Assembly (NCBI RefSeq): GCF_020906515.1
Contig: NC_085852.1
Coordinates: 806,001 to 870,000 of the forward strand
DNA: 64,000 nucleotides
Direction: 5' to 3'
Source of the DNA: Vanrija pseudolonga
Taxonomy: Eukaryota; Basidiomycota; Tremellomycetes; Trichosporonales; Trichosporonaceae
Numbering within the stretch: position 1 is the first letter of the stretch; each line of letters begins with the position of its first letter. Both the position numbers and the translations under genes were made by a program. Of the stretch, positions 30,833 through 41,222 are shown piece by piece. The notes below the pieces were generated by a model that was given only the letters and a program-made list of their open reading frames with translations, was not told the DNA's origin and searched no databases.

Positions 30833-31873
30833 ATGCAGCATCAGCCACCCAGACCCCCAGCAGACCGCTACGTCGCGCCGACGGCGCCGCACGTCCCGAT
30901 CCACGCGGTGCAGAGCCTGATCCCGCGCCTCGCGACGACCATCAACGACATTGACGGGCTCAAGGCGCAGCTCGCGGCCGGCAACGCGGACAGGAGCATG
31001 CCTAGCTGGTGAGTATCGAGCTTCTTGATGTTTGCGGTACACCCAGCTCACCCTCACCCCAGGGACACACTGCTCCAGCGCTACGCCATCCTCCTGGGCC
31101 GCGTGCAGAGCCTGACGAGCTACATCTCCCAGCCGCCCGTACAGCGGGGCACGGGTGCTGGCGCCGTTGCGCCTGGCGCTGTGCGCCCCCCTCCGCCCCC
31201 CGGACCAGGAGTGACGGGCAGTACGACGCCAGCAGAGACGGCCTCCGCGCTGGCGCACTACCTCGTGCACCCTCTGCATCCCTTGCCGTCGGACGCGAGC
31301 CCAATGGCAAACGACACGCTCCTGCAGGCGATCAACACGCAGCTCCTCCCCTCCGTGTCGGGTGCGCAGGAGCAGCTCCTCGCCCCGGCAGAGGGCGACG
31401 GCGAGGGCCCGCACCCCGCCGACTTTCTGCCGCTCGACGAGCTCAACCGCCTCGACGAGCCCGCGCTCACCGGCCGCACCAACAAACTCAAGAACCGCCT
31501 CGCGCGCGAGTCGCACCGCGCACAGGCGATGAAGAGAGAAATAGACACACAGTTTGAGCAATACGACTGGGCCATGCGCCTCGACGACGCCGCCGACGAG
31601 GGCGACAAGGGCGATGAGGACGACGACGACGACGATGATCTGTTTGGCGGTGACGAGGACGACGACGGCGACGCGACCATGGCCACGGCCAAGGCTGAGG
31701 CTCCGGCACCCATCCCCAATCCCCGAGCAGGCTGGACCATTACAGACTACCTTCGTCTGTTGGACACGGGCAGAGGACCAACGCCGGCGGCTCCGTCGAC
31801 AGCAGCGGGAGCGGCTGGTGCTGCGCCAGCAACATCACAACCCGCGGCGGCTCCTGCTCCCGCCGCGGCCTAA
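30833..31873 (+). CDS. MED8: RNA polymerase II Mediator subunit 8
   Basis: Med8 is a head-module subunit of Mediator. Exon 1 gives MQHQPPRPPADRYVAPTAPH, then IHAVQSLIPRLATTINDIDG. A roughly 50-nt intron splits SW from DTLLQRYAILLGRVQSLTSY; this helix pair with the invariant W is typical of Med8. Next come a Pro/Gly linker, HYLVHPLHPLPSDASPMAND (compare the Med8 V-P-LP region) and NKLKNRLARESHRAQAMKRE, IDTQFEQYDWAMRL. The tail has an Asp run (DDDDDDDLFGG) and a Pro/Ala-rich end stopping at 31873. About 330 residues, longer than yeast Med8 because of linkers and tail. Identity rests on the N-terminal helices and overall plan and is good but not certain. Confidence 0.82.
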
Positions 31874-32018
31874 CTAGACACATGTATGCACAGTTGTATC
31901 ATAAGCCTTCTTCTTTAGCAACAGGTGATCATGTTTGCATCGCGTCACTAGGCGTATCGTTTACTTCTACCAAATAGGGGATTCCGAAAGGTTTGGGGGG
32001 GTATGGCTACTTGTTCAA

Positions 32019-35000
32019 TTAACTGCTAGGCTCCTTCTTGGGCGTCAGGGCGAATCTGCCAGTGCGGGGGGTGCCAAGCTCGCCGTTTTTGGAGCTGACA
32101 CTGGGCGTCCGGCTGCGGTTGCGCGCAAGCCCACCCTTGGATCCAACCGAGGCCTGCCAGTCGAGGCGGAGCTTGACCAGACCACCACCGTCCTTGAGCT
32201 CGACGAGCACGTCGGCAGTGGGGATAGCAGGCTGAACGTGGCGCCAGATCTCAACCTCGCCGTTGCCGAGCTCGACGTCCTTGCCGAGCGAGTGCTTGTC
32301 AAAGACGGCGAGGCTAAACGTGTTGGTGCCAGGATTAATGTTGAAGTTGAACGTCTCGTTGAACTCGACGTCGGTGCCCTTCTGGTTGTCCGTCTTGTAC
32401 GACTTGGAGCCAACCTTGAGCTGGACGTATGGCTTGAGCGACGAGGCGCTGTGAGAACCAGCAGGCTTAATGTCCTTGGCACTGAGGACGGCGACAGTAA
32501 GCATGCCAGGCTCGGTCGGAGCCTGTCCCTCGCCGGCGGGAAGAGTAGTGGCATCAGAGCCAGGAAGGCCCTGGTCGATCACGCCGGCGGGAGCCGAGAC
32601 TTGGCCGGCAGTGGCCGTCGAGCGCTGGTTTTGCTGAGGGACCTGGTAGCCCGACATGGTTGGGTTCTCATCGGCCAGTGAAGTGGGCGCCACATTGGCC
32701 TGGACATCGGTGCCCTTCTTTCTGCCAAAGAGCTTGCCGGGAGCGTGGATAATAGCACCGACACCGTGACCGACACCTGAAACAACGGCACCACCTCCGG
32801 CGACGACACCACCGCCAACAGCTCCGACACCCTGGAGGACGCCCTTTCCGACAGCCACAGGGGCACCGAGGGCGGCACCGCCAATGTTGGTAACGGTTCT
32901 TCCAGCGCTCGAGAACGTGCTTGTCTTGCCTCTCGTGCGAGCAATGATCTGCGGCGTGAAGAGGAGCTTGAGCTGAATGGTACCGGCAGGCTTTCCGTTG
33001 AGAATCACAGGAAGGTCAAGAGGGAGGAGCTCGAACGGCTCAAGCTGGGCAAGGTCCACAAGACCGTTGCCAAGAGGCTCTGAGCTTCCAACCTGGTTCC
33101 AGTCGGCGACCTCATACTGGAACTTGGCGCGAACGCGGGACGGGACAACCGTGTCGAACGACTCATTCCACACAGGGTTGAGCGTCTTCTTCACCGTCTG
33201 CGACTTGAAGACCTTGAGGCCGTTGAGCAGGAAGGTGATGTTGGGGTCAGACTTGCCGCTGCGGTCGGCAGCAGCGAGGTTCTTGCCGCCAACAACAGTG
33301 ACCTTCAGGAGGCCCTGGTCGTTGATCGACTCGCGAGGCTCCAGCTTAATGTTCACCGGGAGGTAGCGGGCGCTCAACATGACGGAAGAACGCGAGCCAT
33401 CGGCGCCGGTGAGAATAAACTCGGCCTTGTCGTTAAGAGCAGTCTCCAGGAACTCCTTTGTCTCCATCTGGACCTCGCCGACAACGTCCTCCTTCTGGTC
33501 GGGGTCGTTGGCGTTGATGCGAAGCCAAACACGGCCAAAGTCGAGTTCACGAACAAAGCCCTCGCCAACCTGGTCCCAAGCAGCGCGGGTGCTGCGGGCC
33601 TTGTCGGACGTGTACACAGGCCAGTAGCCATCGTCGAGCATGATCTCGAGAGCACCCTTGCGGGCTAAGTTGCCACCGATGACCTGGAAGACGATGATAC
33701 CAGACTCTGCAGGGGTCGTCAGTCAAGCTGAATTTGCAGTAAGGAAAAGTAGCAGACTTACGGTACGTCAGGAGCTGCTGCGTGGTCAACTCAACGCCGA
33801 CTTCGGGGTCGTCGGCGGCGGTTTGCTCCTCGCCCGCCTTGGCGTCGCCTGCCTTGGTGGCAGGGGCATTGGCCTTGGTCGGGTCCTCAGCTGCCTTGGC
33901 CACGTCCTTGGCTGCGGGAGCGACGGGTTCGGTGGCAGTGGGAGCTGGGTCGCTCTTGGATGGAGCCGGTGCAACGGCGCCAGCGGAAGGTGCAACAGCG
34001 CCAGCGGAAGGCGGCGTCGTTCCAGTGGCGCCGGCAACCGCGCCGGCAGCAGCGCCAGCCACAGCGCCGGCAACAGCGCCAGCAACAGCGCCAGCAGCAG
34101 GTGCGGCACCGTTGGCGGGGGCAGCGCCGGCAGCAGGGGCGGCGCCATTGGCGGGAGCAGCGGCCTTGGCAGAAGCAGCGCCGTTGGCGGCCTCCTTGGC
34201 CTTCTTCTGCTCGGCAGCGACCTCGACCTCGTTCTTCTTGGCATCAAACGAGACACCGCCACGGAGGGAGATGGCGGGCTTGAAGTCAACTTCGTAGTTG
34301 AGAGTTCCCTTGTACTGGTTGGCTTTGCCCAAGAAGATCTTGTCAGAGCGAGTAAGATGGCCAGTCGACTTGTAGGGCCACTCCTGGTCCTCAGGGTTGG
34401 GCTCTGCGCAGTCGGCGACATTGAGCTCGACGTAACCGAGGCTGCGGTCCTTGCCGACATTCTCGTAGTCCATGAGCTCGAGGGAGAAGCGCTGGCGGAG
34501 GCTGTGAACAGGCACATAGACAATCTGGTCCCACTCAGGGTTGAGGTTGTTGTTCTGCACCTCTGTACGAGCAAGGGTCTTGTTGTTGGTCTGGACCCGG
34601 ACGTATGGGTCACTCTTGCCGCCAAGCTCGACGTTCTTCACATCCTGAGCGTTCTTGATCCACAGGCGGAGGATACCGATCGGGGCAGTGTACGCTGCGG
34701 CGCTGTCGATAGCACCAGCCATAGCCACGGGGCGGAAGTCGGCCGAGAGACGAATCTTGCCGGCTCTGGTGCCCGCGAGGGGGAACCAATCGTTGCCCTT
34801 CTCCTTGCTGGCAATGATATCCATCAGCTTGACAGAGACACGGCCCAGGTTGGACTGAGTCTTGCTGTCCGAGACATTGACGGTGATGACGCTAGCGTTC
34901 TTGTCCGACACGAGGAACTCAGTGTGAGCCTCCCAAGCAGGGTTGTTGGTCTTCTTGGCGGTATCCGTGGTAAGAACAGCAGTCTTGCTGTTACCAAGGT

Positions 35001-37523
35001 AGACCTGGGCAACCGAGTTGATGTCGCCGCTCTTGTCAAAGTCCTTGGCTCCGTGGACAGTGATACGCGCAATGCCGGTGTTGCTCTCGGGGGGAGGGTC
35101 AAAGGTGCCATCAGGCCTCTTGGTGGGCTGCAAGACGGGGAAGTAGGACAGGTCGTAGCGGAGCTGACCCTTCTCCTTGCCGCCGGCGAGCACGTGGCCC
35201 ACAATTCCCTCCTGCTCGGCGTCCTCGCCCAGGACCTTGAGCTCCTGCGAAGCGGTGCCAAGAAGAGAGTCGGGACGGTGCTCGTTGTAGTCGAAGACGT
35301 TGAAGTTGAGGATATCGTTGAGCGACTGGATCAGGATGAACTGGGTCTCATTGAAAGTCGGGGTCGTGGTAGAGTTGACAATCTTGGTGCGAGCCACAGG
35401 AGGCTTAGCACCAAGGGCAACGCTGACATACGGGTCCGGGGCGCCTCCACCAAGCTTGGAAGCGGTGAAGCCCTTTCCGTCGAGAATCGTGACCTTGACG
35501 ACACCTGAGGCAGCGTCCAGTGGCGCACCGGCAAGCATCTGCTCGAGGTCGAGAGTGAAGACGTTGGGGTCGTACATCATAGGGCGGAGAGCACCGTGGA
35601 CCTGCGAGCGGATAAAAGGAGCGAGACCGGGCATGCTGGCAATGTCGAAGCCGAACGTCTCACCACCGATGGGCTTGAGAACGAAGTCGAACATGGGCTC
35701 CTCAAGGAAGCTCATCTCGACGCGCTGGACATGGGGGAAAGCAGTCATGAGCTGGAGCTTGATACTTGAAGCGGTTCAGCCTGGTTGTCGCCCTTGCACG
35801 ATCACGAGTACTCACCGCATCTTGCCCGAGAAGTTGATGTCCTCCACCATGATGGGCATACCAGCCGACACAACACCCTTGCCGACACGAACGGTGAGGA
35901 CAATCTTGGGGTTGATGCGCTTGGCGGCCTGGCGAGGAGTGATGTCCTGAATGTCGTTGGGCGTGAAGGAGAGAGCCCAGTCCATCACGACAACATCGTC
36001 GGGCGTCTTGGGGAACGTACGGACGTAGTCGATGCGAGGAGCCTTGTTACCAAGAGTGAAGGTTGTGAGGCGGATGCTGTCAAGGAAGCCGGGAGTGCTC
36101 GCAACAAGGGCGGCATCGACCGATCCAACAATGGTGGCAGAGAGGACAGGCTCGTAGATCAACCAGAAACGGTCGAGGAAGCCGTTGAGCCAGTCGGCGC
36201 TCTCAGTCTCGGTGATGAGACGGGTCTTGACGAGCTCACGCTGAATGTCGTCGCGGGCACGAACGCGAGTGCGCTTAATGGAGATGGTGTAGAAGGTCGC
36301 GCAAATAGCCAGAATAATGGCCACCCAGGCCCAACTCAAGCGAAGGGCGGTGATGAGGCGCGTCGCAACGACAGCGAAAACAATCTGGACGGGTCAACAT
36401 CGCCCGCGTCATGAGGCTAGTAACTCACAACACCAGCATTGTGGTACCACTGTCCGTAGTACTGGTCGCTCCTGATCGGTGTGTTAATAGGCAGTAAAAA
36501 GCACGCATGAACATAGCTCACAGGAAGTTGGACAGGATGTCGAGCTGCTCAGCCGTCTTGGCGTCGGGAACGCCTCGGCCCTCAATGCCAGCGACCTGCT
36601 TCCAGCCGATGGGCATCTGGGAGGGTTAGAGGAGGTTAAACAGGTCCCAACCGCAGTACACACCCAGTCAGGGACTCCTGGAAGGACAGTCATGGGGATC
36701 GTGCCGGGGATGTCGGCCTGGAGTGTCAGCTATTGACCAAACTGTCCGGAGTGCAACTCACCTCGGTTGGGGGCTTCGCCGCGGCGACCGTGGTCTTCTC
36801 AGCGTCCTCGATCGTGACCGTAGGAACCGGAGCTCCAGCGGACGAGGTGTCGATGCCAACAGCTGCCGAGGAGTTAGACTCTGGACTGGGCGCTCTGTAG
36901 GCTATCACTCACCACGCGCCGTGTTGGCCTTGTCGTCCTTGAGGGCGCCCATGCCAGGGACGTTGCCGACAATGTTCTTGACACCGCTGGCACCCGCGCC
37001 AATGGCGCCAACACCAGCGCCGACAACACCAGTGCCGACATCAATAACGCCGCCAGCGACGGAACCGGTTACGTCAACGGCGCCCTTGGCAACCTTGCCG
37101 GTCACATCAACAACACCCTTGCCAACGTTGCCAACGGCGCCGACGCCTTCCTTGCCGACGTTGACGACACCTTTGGTGACGCCCTGGCCAACGTTGACAA
37201 CACCCTTGCCGAGGGCCTTGGGAGCGCCAAAGACACCCTTGGCTGCGCTTCCGATGAAGCCGCCTTTCTTGGCGGCTGCGGCCTTCTCCTCGGGAGCTGC
37301 GTCGGGGTTGAAGACCTACGGGGCGGTTAGCTTTAGGTCTTTTGGTGATTAGGCTACTCACATGGACGGGCTGGCCCTGGGCGGCATCGCTGGCTACAGC
37401 GTTGGCGATGGCAGCCTTGTCCTTGGACGGAATCGCCGATGGGTTGGCGTTATTGGGGTTGACATTGCCCGCTCCAGCTCCATTGGATTGGGCATAGTCG
37501 GTTACCTTTGGCTCACTGGCCAT
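32019..37523 (-). CDS. Tricalbin / extended-synaptotagmin-like ER-plasma membrane tether with SMP and multiple C2 domains
   Basis: About 1,700 residues over roughly nine exons. Tricalbins anchor in the ER, bind plasma membrane through C2 domains and move lipids through the SMP domain. The ATG at 37521-37523 gives MASEPKVTDYAQSNGAGAGN. Exon 2 (about 37314-36913) is a repeat region (NVGKEGVGAVGNVGKGVVDV type). A hydrophobic hairpin (about 36390-36280: RLSWAWVAIILAICATFYTI) leads into the SMP domain (WLNGFLDRFWLIYEPVLSAT to about 35580). C2-type domains follow: GVVKVTILDGKGFTASKLGG, GIARITVHGAKDFDKSGDIN, GILRLWIKNAQDVKNVELGG, a diverged one after an Ala/Pro-rich linker (IMLDDGYWPVYTSDKARS), GLLKVTVVGGKNLAAADRSG and GMLTVAVLSAKDIKPAGSH. 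The third has the Ca-binding-like KSDPYVRVQ. It ends LTPKKEPSS at 32019. Confidence 0.92.
33896..34195 (-). repeat. Ala/Pro/Gly tandem repeats in the tricalbin linker
   Basis: Coding tandem repeats of APANGAAPAAGA type (15-18 nt units), AVAGAVAGAVAGA, and SAGAVAPSAGAVAP. They form a flexible linker between C2 domains three and four, likely length-variable between strains. Confidence 0.85.
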
Positions 37524-39395
37524 GGCGGCGGCGAGATGTACCGCACAAGTGGATGCGGTGCGTTCCAGCCGTTTAGAGGCCGACCGAGGTGAGATGAGGC
37601 GGCCGGGGGAGTGGGGGAGGAGGAGCGATCCAGCCTAAGACTGACTGGCGCGGAAGTTGTGATGGCGGTGATGTCACAACTGATGAGATTGCCTGCACAG
37701 TCCTCGTCGTCGATGGGGATTGTCGAGTGGAGGGGATGCGATGCAAGCTGGGGGAGGGAGAGGATATACCAAAAGGAAGGTGGATGTGGTTGGATGGATG
37801 GAGGGACAAGGACACACGCGCGGAGTGCAGAGTACAGGTGTGTGCCCACGGCGATCTTTGGAAGCGAGCGAGTGTGAGGACTAAGGGGGGTGGGTGAGGT
37901 GAGAGGGTGGGGTGGGATGCTAAGGTAGCTAAGGGGCAGTGGGTGGGATGAAAGGGGAAACTATGATGACAGGCAGGTAGGTGGTGGGGGAGGGTGCAAG
38001 GAGGCGCCTCCGGTTAGGATGCGATGTGTGACAATGTGATCGATGATGCTCTCTGGCTGCTGGCATCAGCCCCGGAACCGGTCGAGAACGCTGCTGGTAC
38101 GGCTACTGCTGCTGCTGCTGCTGTTTGCAAAGGGGCCAACGTCAGAGCGGGGGGATAGTGGGCGACGTACGGCACAATGAGGGGGGGCGAGGCTCAACGA
38201 CTGCTCCCACTATGCAGTGTCATGACCCAAACTAAGGCACAAGCACCTCACACCGCTGTGCGTTCCGGTGGTGACGCCCCTTTGCATCATTTTAGCACCT
38301 GGTGCTGCTACTGCGACGTCAAGGGGCACTGCGCGCCGTACAATGGGTGTGAAAGGGAAATCAAGCCCGTAAAGCGTGCCAGGGTGCCACCACGCTGCAC
38401 GCCCGCAGCCTCTGTTGCTTTGGTTGCAGCACGACGGCACAACGGCACATTGCCTGCCAGGACCGAAACCCAATCATGACCCAGGTGCCAGGCCTTGGGC
38501 TTTATGCGAAGAGGTGCGCAGCTTGAGACAAGTCGAGGGTCAATGACGCAGTTGAGACACAGGGAAGCAAATCGACGCCAGAGAGCGAAATCGAGCCGAG
38601 GCATCAGAGCCCAGGCGGAGGCCAGCTCGGCCAGCCAAGTGCGCGCCAGTGAGCCAGCCAGCCAGGCAGGCGAGTTGCACGTTTTGGCTGATCCCCTCCC
38701 CCCCCCGTGCCCCGGCCCGCTGCCATTAGTAGCGTCAGATTCCTTCATTTAAACGCCGCCAGCTTGTAATAGAGATATTAAGACTAAATTTGGCCTCGAA
38801 AGTCACCGACGGGAAGCAAACGGCTCATGCCATGGCTCAATTATCACTCGACTGATCCACGCAAATACACGTCATTCGACTTAACGGGTGCGAGATAACC
38901 CAGCCAAACTTGACCCACTTCAAAAGTTGGGCACAGACTGCATCTCGACTTGTCCATCTCTTGCTTCTCCAACACACAATGCCAGATATCGGCTCTTCAA
39001 CACGACCCATTCTCACAGCTGCTTGACGATTCACGACGTGGACGCTTCCCTCAATCAGCTCATCCTAATCGCGCAGCTCACTACTCACCCACACTTCCTC
39101 CCCAACTCATCATACTCCTCCTCTTCCTCCTCCCTCATCCTCCACACCCACACCGCCCCTTTTATTCACGATCAGCACCCAATTCCACTGGTGTCTGGAC
39201 GGGGAAAGGGGGGCAAGAAAATACTACCTTGTCCAGGCGCGCAATAGCTTTAGTCGGCCGTTGCGTGACCACTTGTGCCAGCGTTGGGAGCTTCCATCCC
39301 GAGTCGGCCCCGGATGATCTAGGACATCTCAAGAGAGCGCTAACGCCATGTTGTATTTCTTGCTGCATGCACCACTACGTCTATTCCAACCATGT
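37524..39395. other. 1.9-kb intergenic region: tricalbin promoter and inositol monophosphatase 3' flank
   Basis: The proximal 450 bp (37524-37990) is strongly purine-rich on the plus strand (CT-rich toward the tricalbin gene), as in fungal leaders. A CTGCTG repeat is near 38108-38123. An AT-rich island lies at about 38755-38890, and CT-rich sequence at 39100-39150. Short frames on both strands have no recognisable domain. Confidence 0.55.
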
Positions 39396-40803
39396 TCACG
39401 GGTCCCACACCACAGCCGCGTCGTAGAACTCTTTTGCGATCGCAGCCTGGGTTTCGCGCGTCGTCTGACCCTGCGACAGTCAGCCCCAATCCATCTCGCC
39501 CAACTGACCTCTCGGGGCGCGACGTTGCGGACGAAGAGGTACTGGCGGCTCGCTGAGGAGGGTCAGTCACTAGTCAACTTTCCTCCCGGCTGCCTGTCTC
39601 ACCCATGATCTTAGCACTGGGCTCTCCGGACCTGTCAGTCGACGCCTTGCTTCCGTAGCTAGCGCCGCCCGTCTCGGCCAGAAGGACCATGCCCGCCTGT
39701 TGGTGTCAGACAGGGGTACAATAGGCGTACAGCCAGTTGATACTCACACAAACATCCCAGGGCCAGGGCTGATCTTATCAGCGGAGGTCAGGCTCCGGTT
39801 ACTCACGCCAATCTCAAAGTAACTGGATGGTGTAAGCAGGCCTCCAGTGTCCACAGACTTACATGTCAAGGCCACCAGAGGCGACATAGGCAACATTGAG
39901 AGCTGCACTACCCAGGCTACGCAGCGAATGTGCCATCTTGCCGCCCTCCTTGGTGTCAAGAGTGAGGTTCTTGAAAGTCTCGATCTTGGCGGGCAGAGCC
40001 GGCGTCGAACGAGAGCTGCCGTACTCGACGCCGATCCTACAGTGTCAGCTGCAACCGCCGATGTGCACTTACAGAGCCTCGCCGAGCGAGTTGAGAGGCT
40101 TGGCCTTGCCGGTCAGGGGAAGGCGAACAGTCTCGTTGAGGAAGGCGCCACGGCCCTTGGCAGCCGAGTAGAGCTGGTCAAGGAAGGGGTTGTAGATGAC
40201 GCCGACGACGGGCACACCGCCCACAGTCAGGCCAATGGACGTAGCCACCATGGGGAAGCCGTGGATCTGCCATCAGCGATGTGCAGAGTTGGGACTTACG
40301 AAGTTGGTGGTGCCGTCGATGGGGCTGCAGGGAGTCAGGAGGCCATCAGGCCATCGGCCGATCCACTCACTCGACTGTGAGGTCAGCATGGCTCATAGTC
40401 CTCTACTCACCAATCCAGGTTGGCTCGTCGGTGATCTCCTCGCCAGCGTACGTCTCCTCACCGATGCTAGAATGTTAGCCGGGCGGGCCGCCCATAAGCC
40501 TCGACCCACAACTTGTGGTGCGGGTACGCAGCTGTGATCTTGCCGATGAGGAAGTCCTCAACAGCCTTATCGACCTCGGTGACGAGCTGGAGTCAGCATT
40601 TACACAACGCCAGCAACCCACGTCGACAGAGTTCTGCTTTTCGTCCTCGTGGGCCGCATCAGAGGCGAAGCGCTTGGCCTGCCCGTCACGGATCAGCTTT
40701 CCGGCCTGGAATGTCAGCAACAGATGCGCGGCCCACGGCCTACATTGCGCGCGATGGAGATTGCAAACTTGAGGATCTCGTCAAGGTCGAGCTTGTCTGC
40801 CAT
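39396..40803 (-). CDS. INM1: Inositol monophosphatase
   Basis: Hydrolyses inositol-1-phosphate to myo-inositol in a Mg-dependent, typically lithium-sensitive reaction. About 13 exons. Mapped: 40744-40803, 40622-40705, 40510-40586, 40411-40466, 40371-40374, 40300-40324; downstream ones include 39807-39822 (16 nt) and a 21-nt exon near 39748-39768. The product reads MADKLDLDEILKFAISIARN, LVTEVDKAVEDFLIGKI, HHKFIGEETYAGEE (metal-binding GEE), WIVDPIDGTTNFIHGFP (metal-binding DPIDGT), VGGVPVVGVIYNPFLDQLYS, GSAALNVAYVASGGLDIYFE and IGPWPWDVCAGMVLLAETGG (WDV Asp). The final exon encodes GQTTRETQAAIAKEFYDAA and VVWDP with stop at 39396. All catalytic residues are present. The gene is split by exceptionally small exons and introns (as short as 36 nt). 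Confidence 0.94.
40371..40374 (-). other. 4-nt microexon in inositol monophosphatase
   Basis: TCGA flanked on the minus strand by CTCACAG (acceptor) and GTGAGT (donor). Upstream intron 40375-40410 is 36 nt, downstream intron 40325-40370 is 46 nt. It completes Val and Asp in WIVDPIDGT, the metal-binding active-site motif; skipping it shifts the frame. Confidence 0.85.
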
Positions 40804-41222
40804 TTTCTGTCGAGGAGTGAACAAGACTGATGTTATTGTTGGACCTTGGTCAAGGGTGTGTGTCCACTTGCGTGCATCTCCCCATCGCACCTCGCTGCTA
40901 CACGCTATGACGTGCATCGCGTCGAGCGTGACAAGCGTGACGTGCTTCCGTTCCTGAATTACCACGTGGGTGGCCTAAACAAGCCCCCTATTTAATTCAA
41001 TCGGCGACAAGCGTAAGTGGTATCTCCGAAGGTCAGATTGCCACGCCCGGCATTAGGGTTTGAAATGCCGATTTTACCTCCGCTCTAGATTTGTGGTCGC
41101 TTGGGTGAGGGTTGGGCTGGCTGGTTGGCCTGGGTGCGTTGCTGCTGGCCGGCGGGTCGCTGGGACTGTGGCTCGAGCTTGAACAGTTGCTCCAGCAACA
41201 TCTCTATCCATCAAGCATCAAA
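40804..41222. promoter_or_regulatory. Divergent promoter region, inositol monophosphatase / eS4
   Basis: About 420 bp. It has CACGTG at 40963-40968, a TATTTAAT at 40989-40996, and TTAGGGTTT at 41053-41061. The last resembles telobox/Tbf1-type sites that drive ribosomal protein genes in several fungi. Confidence 0.5.
41053..41061 (+). promoter_or_regulatory. TTAGGGTTT telobox-like element upstream of eS4
   Basis: A TTAGGGTTT match 162 bp upstream of the eS4 ATG. Myb-type Tbf1 factors bind TTAGGG at ribosomal protein promoters in other fungi; use here is inferred. Confidence 0.45.

Noticed and set aside
33640-35508. 622-codon open frame on the plus strand
   Set aside because: Exactly antisense to the tricalbin C2 exon. 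Its Gly/Leu/Val-rich product is the mirror of GC-rich codon use; the minus strand has C2 domains.
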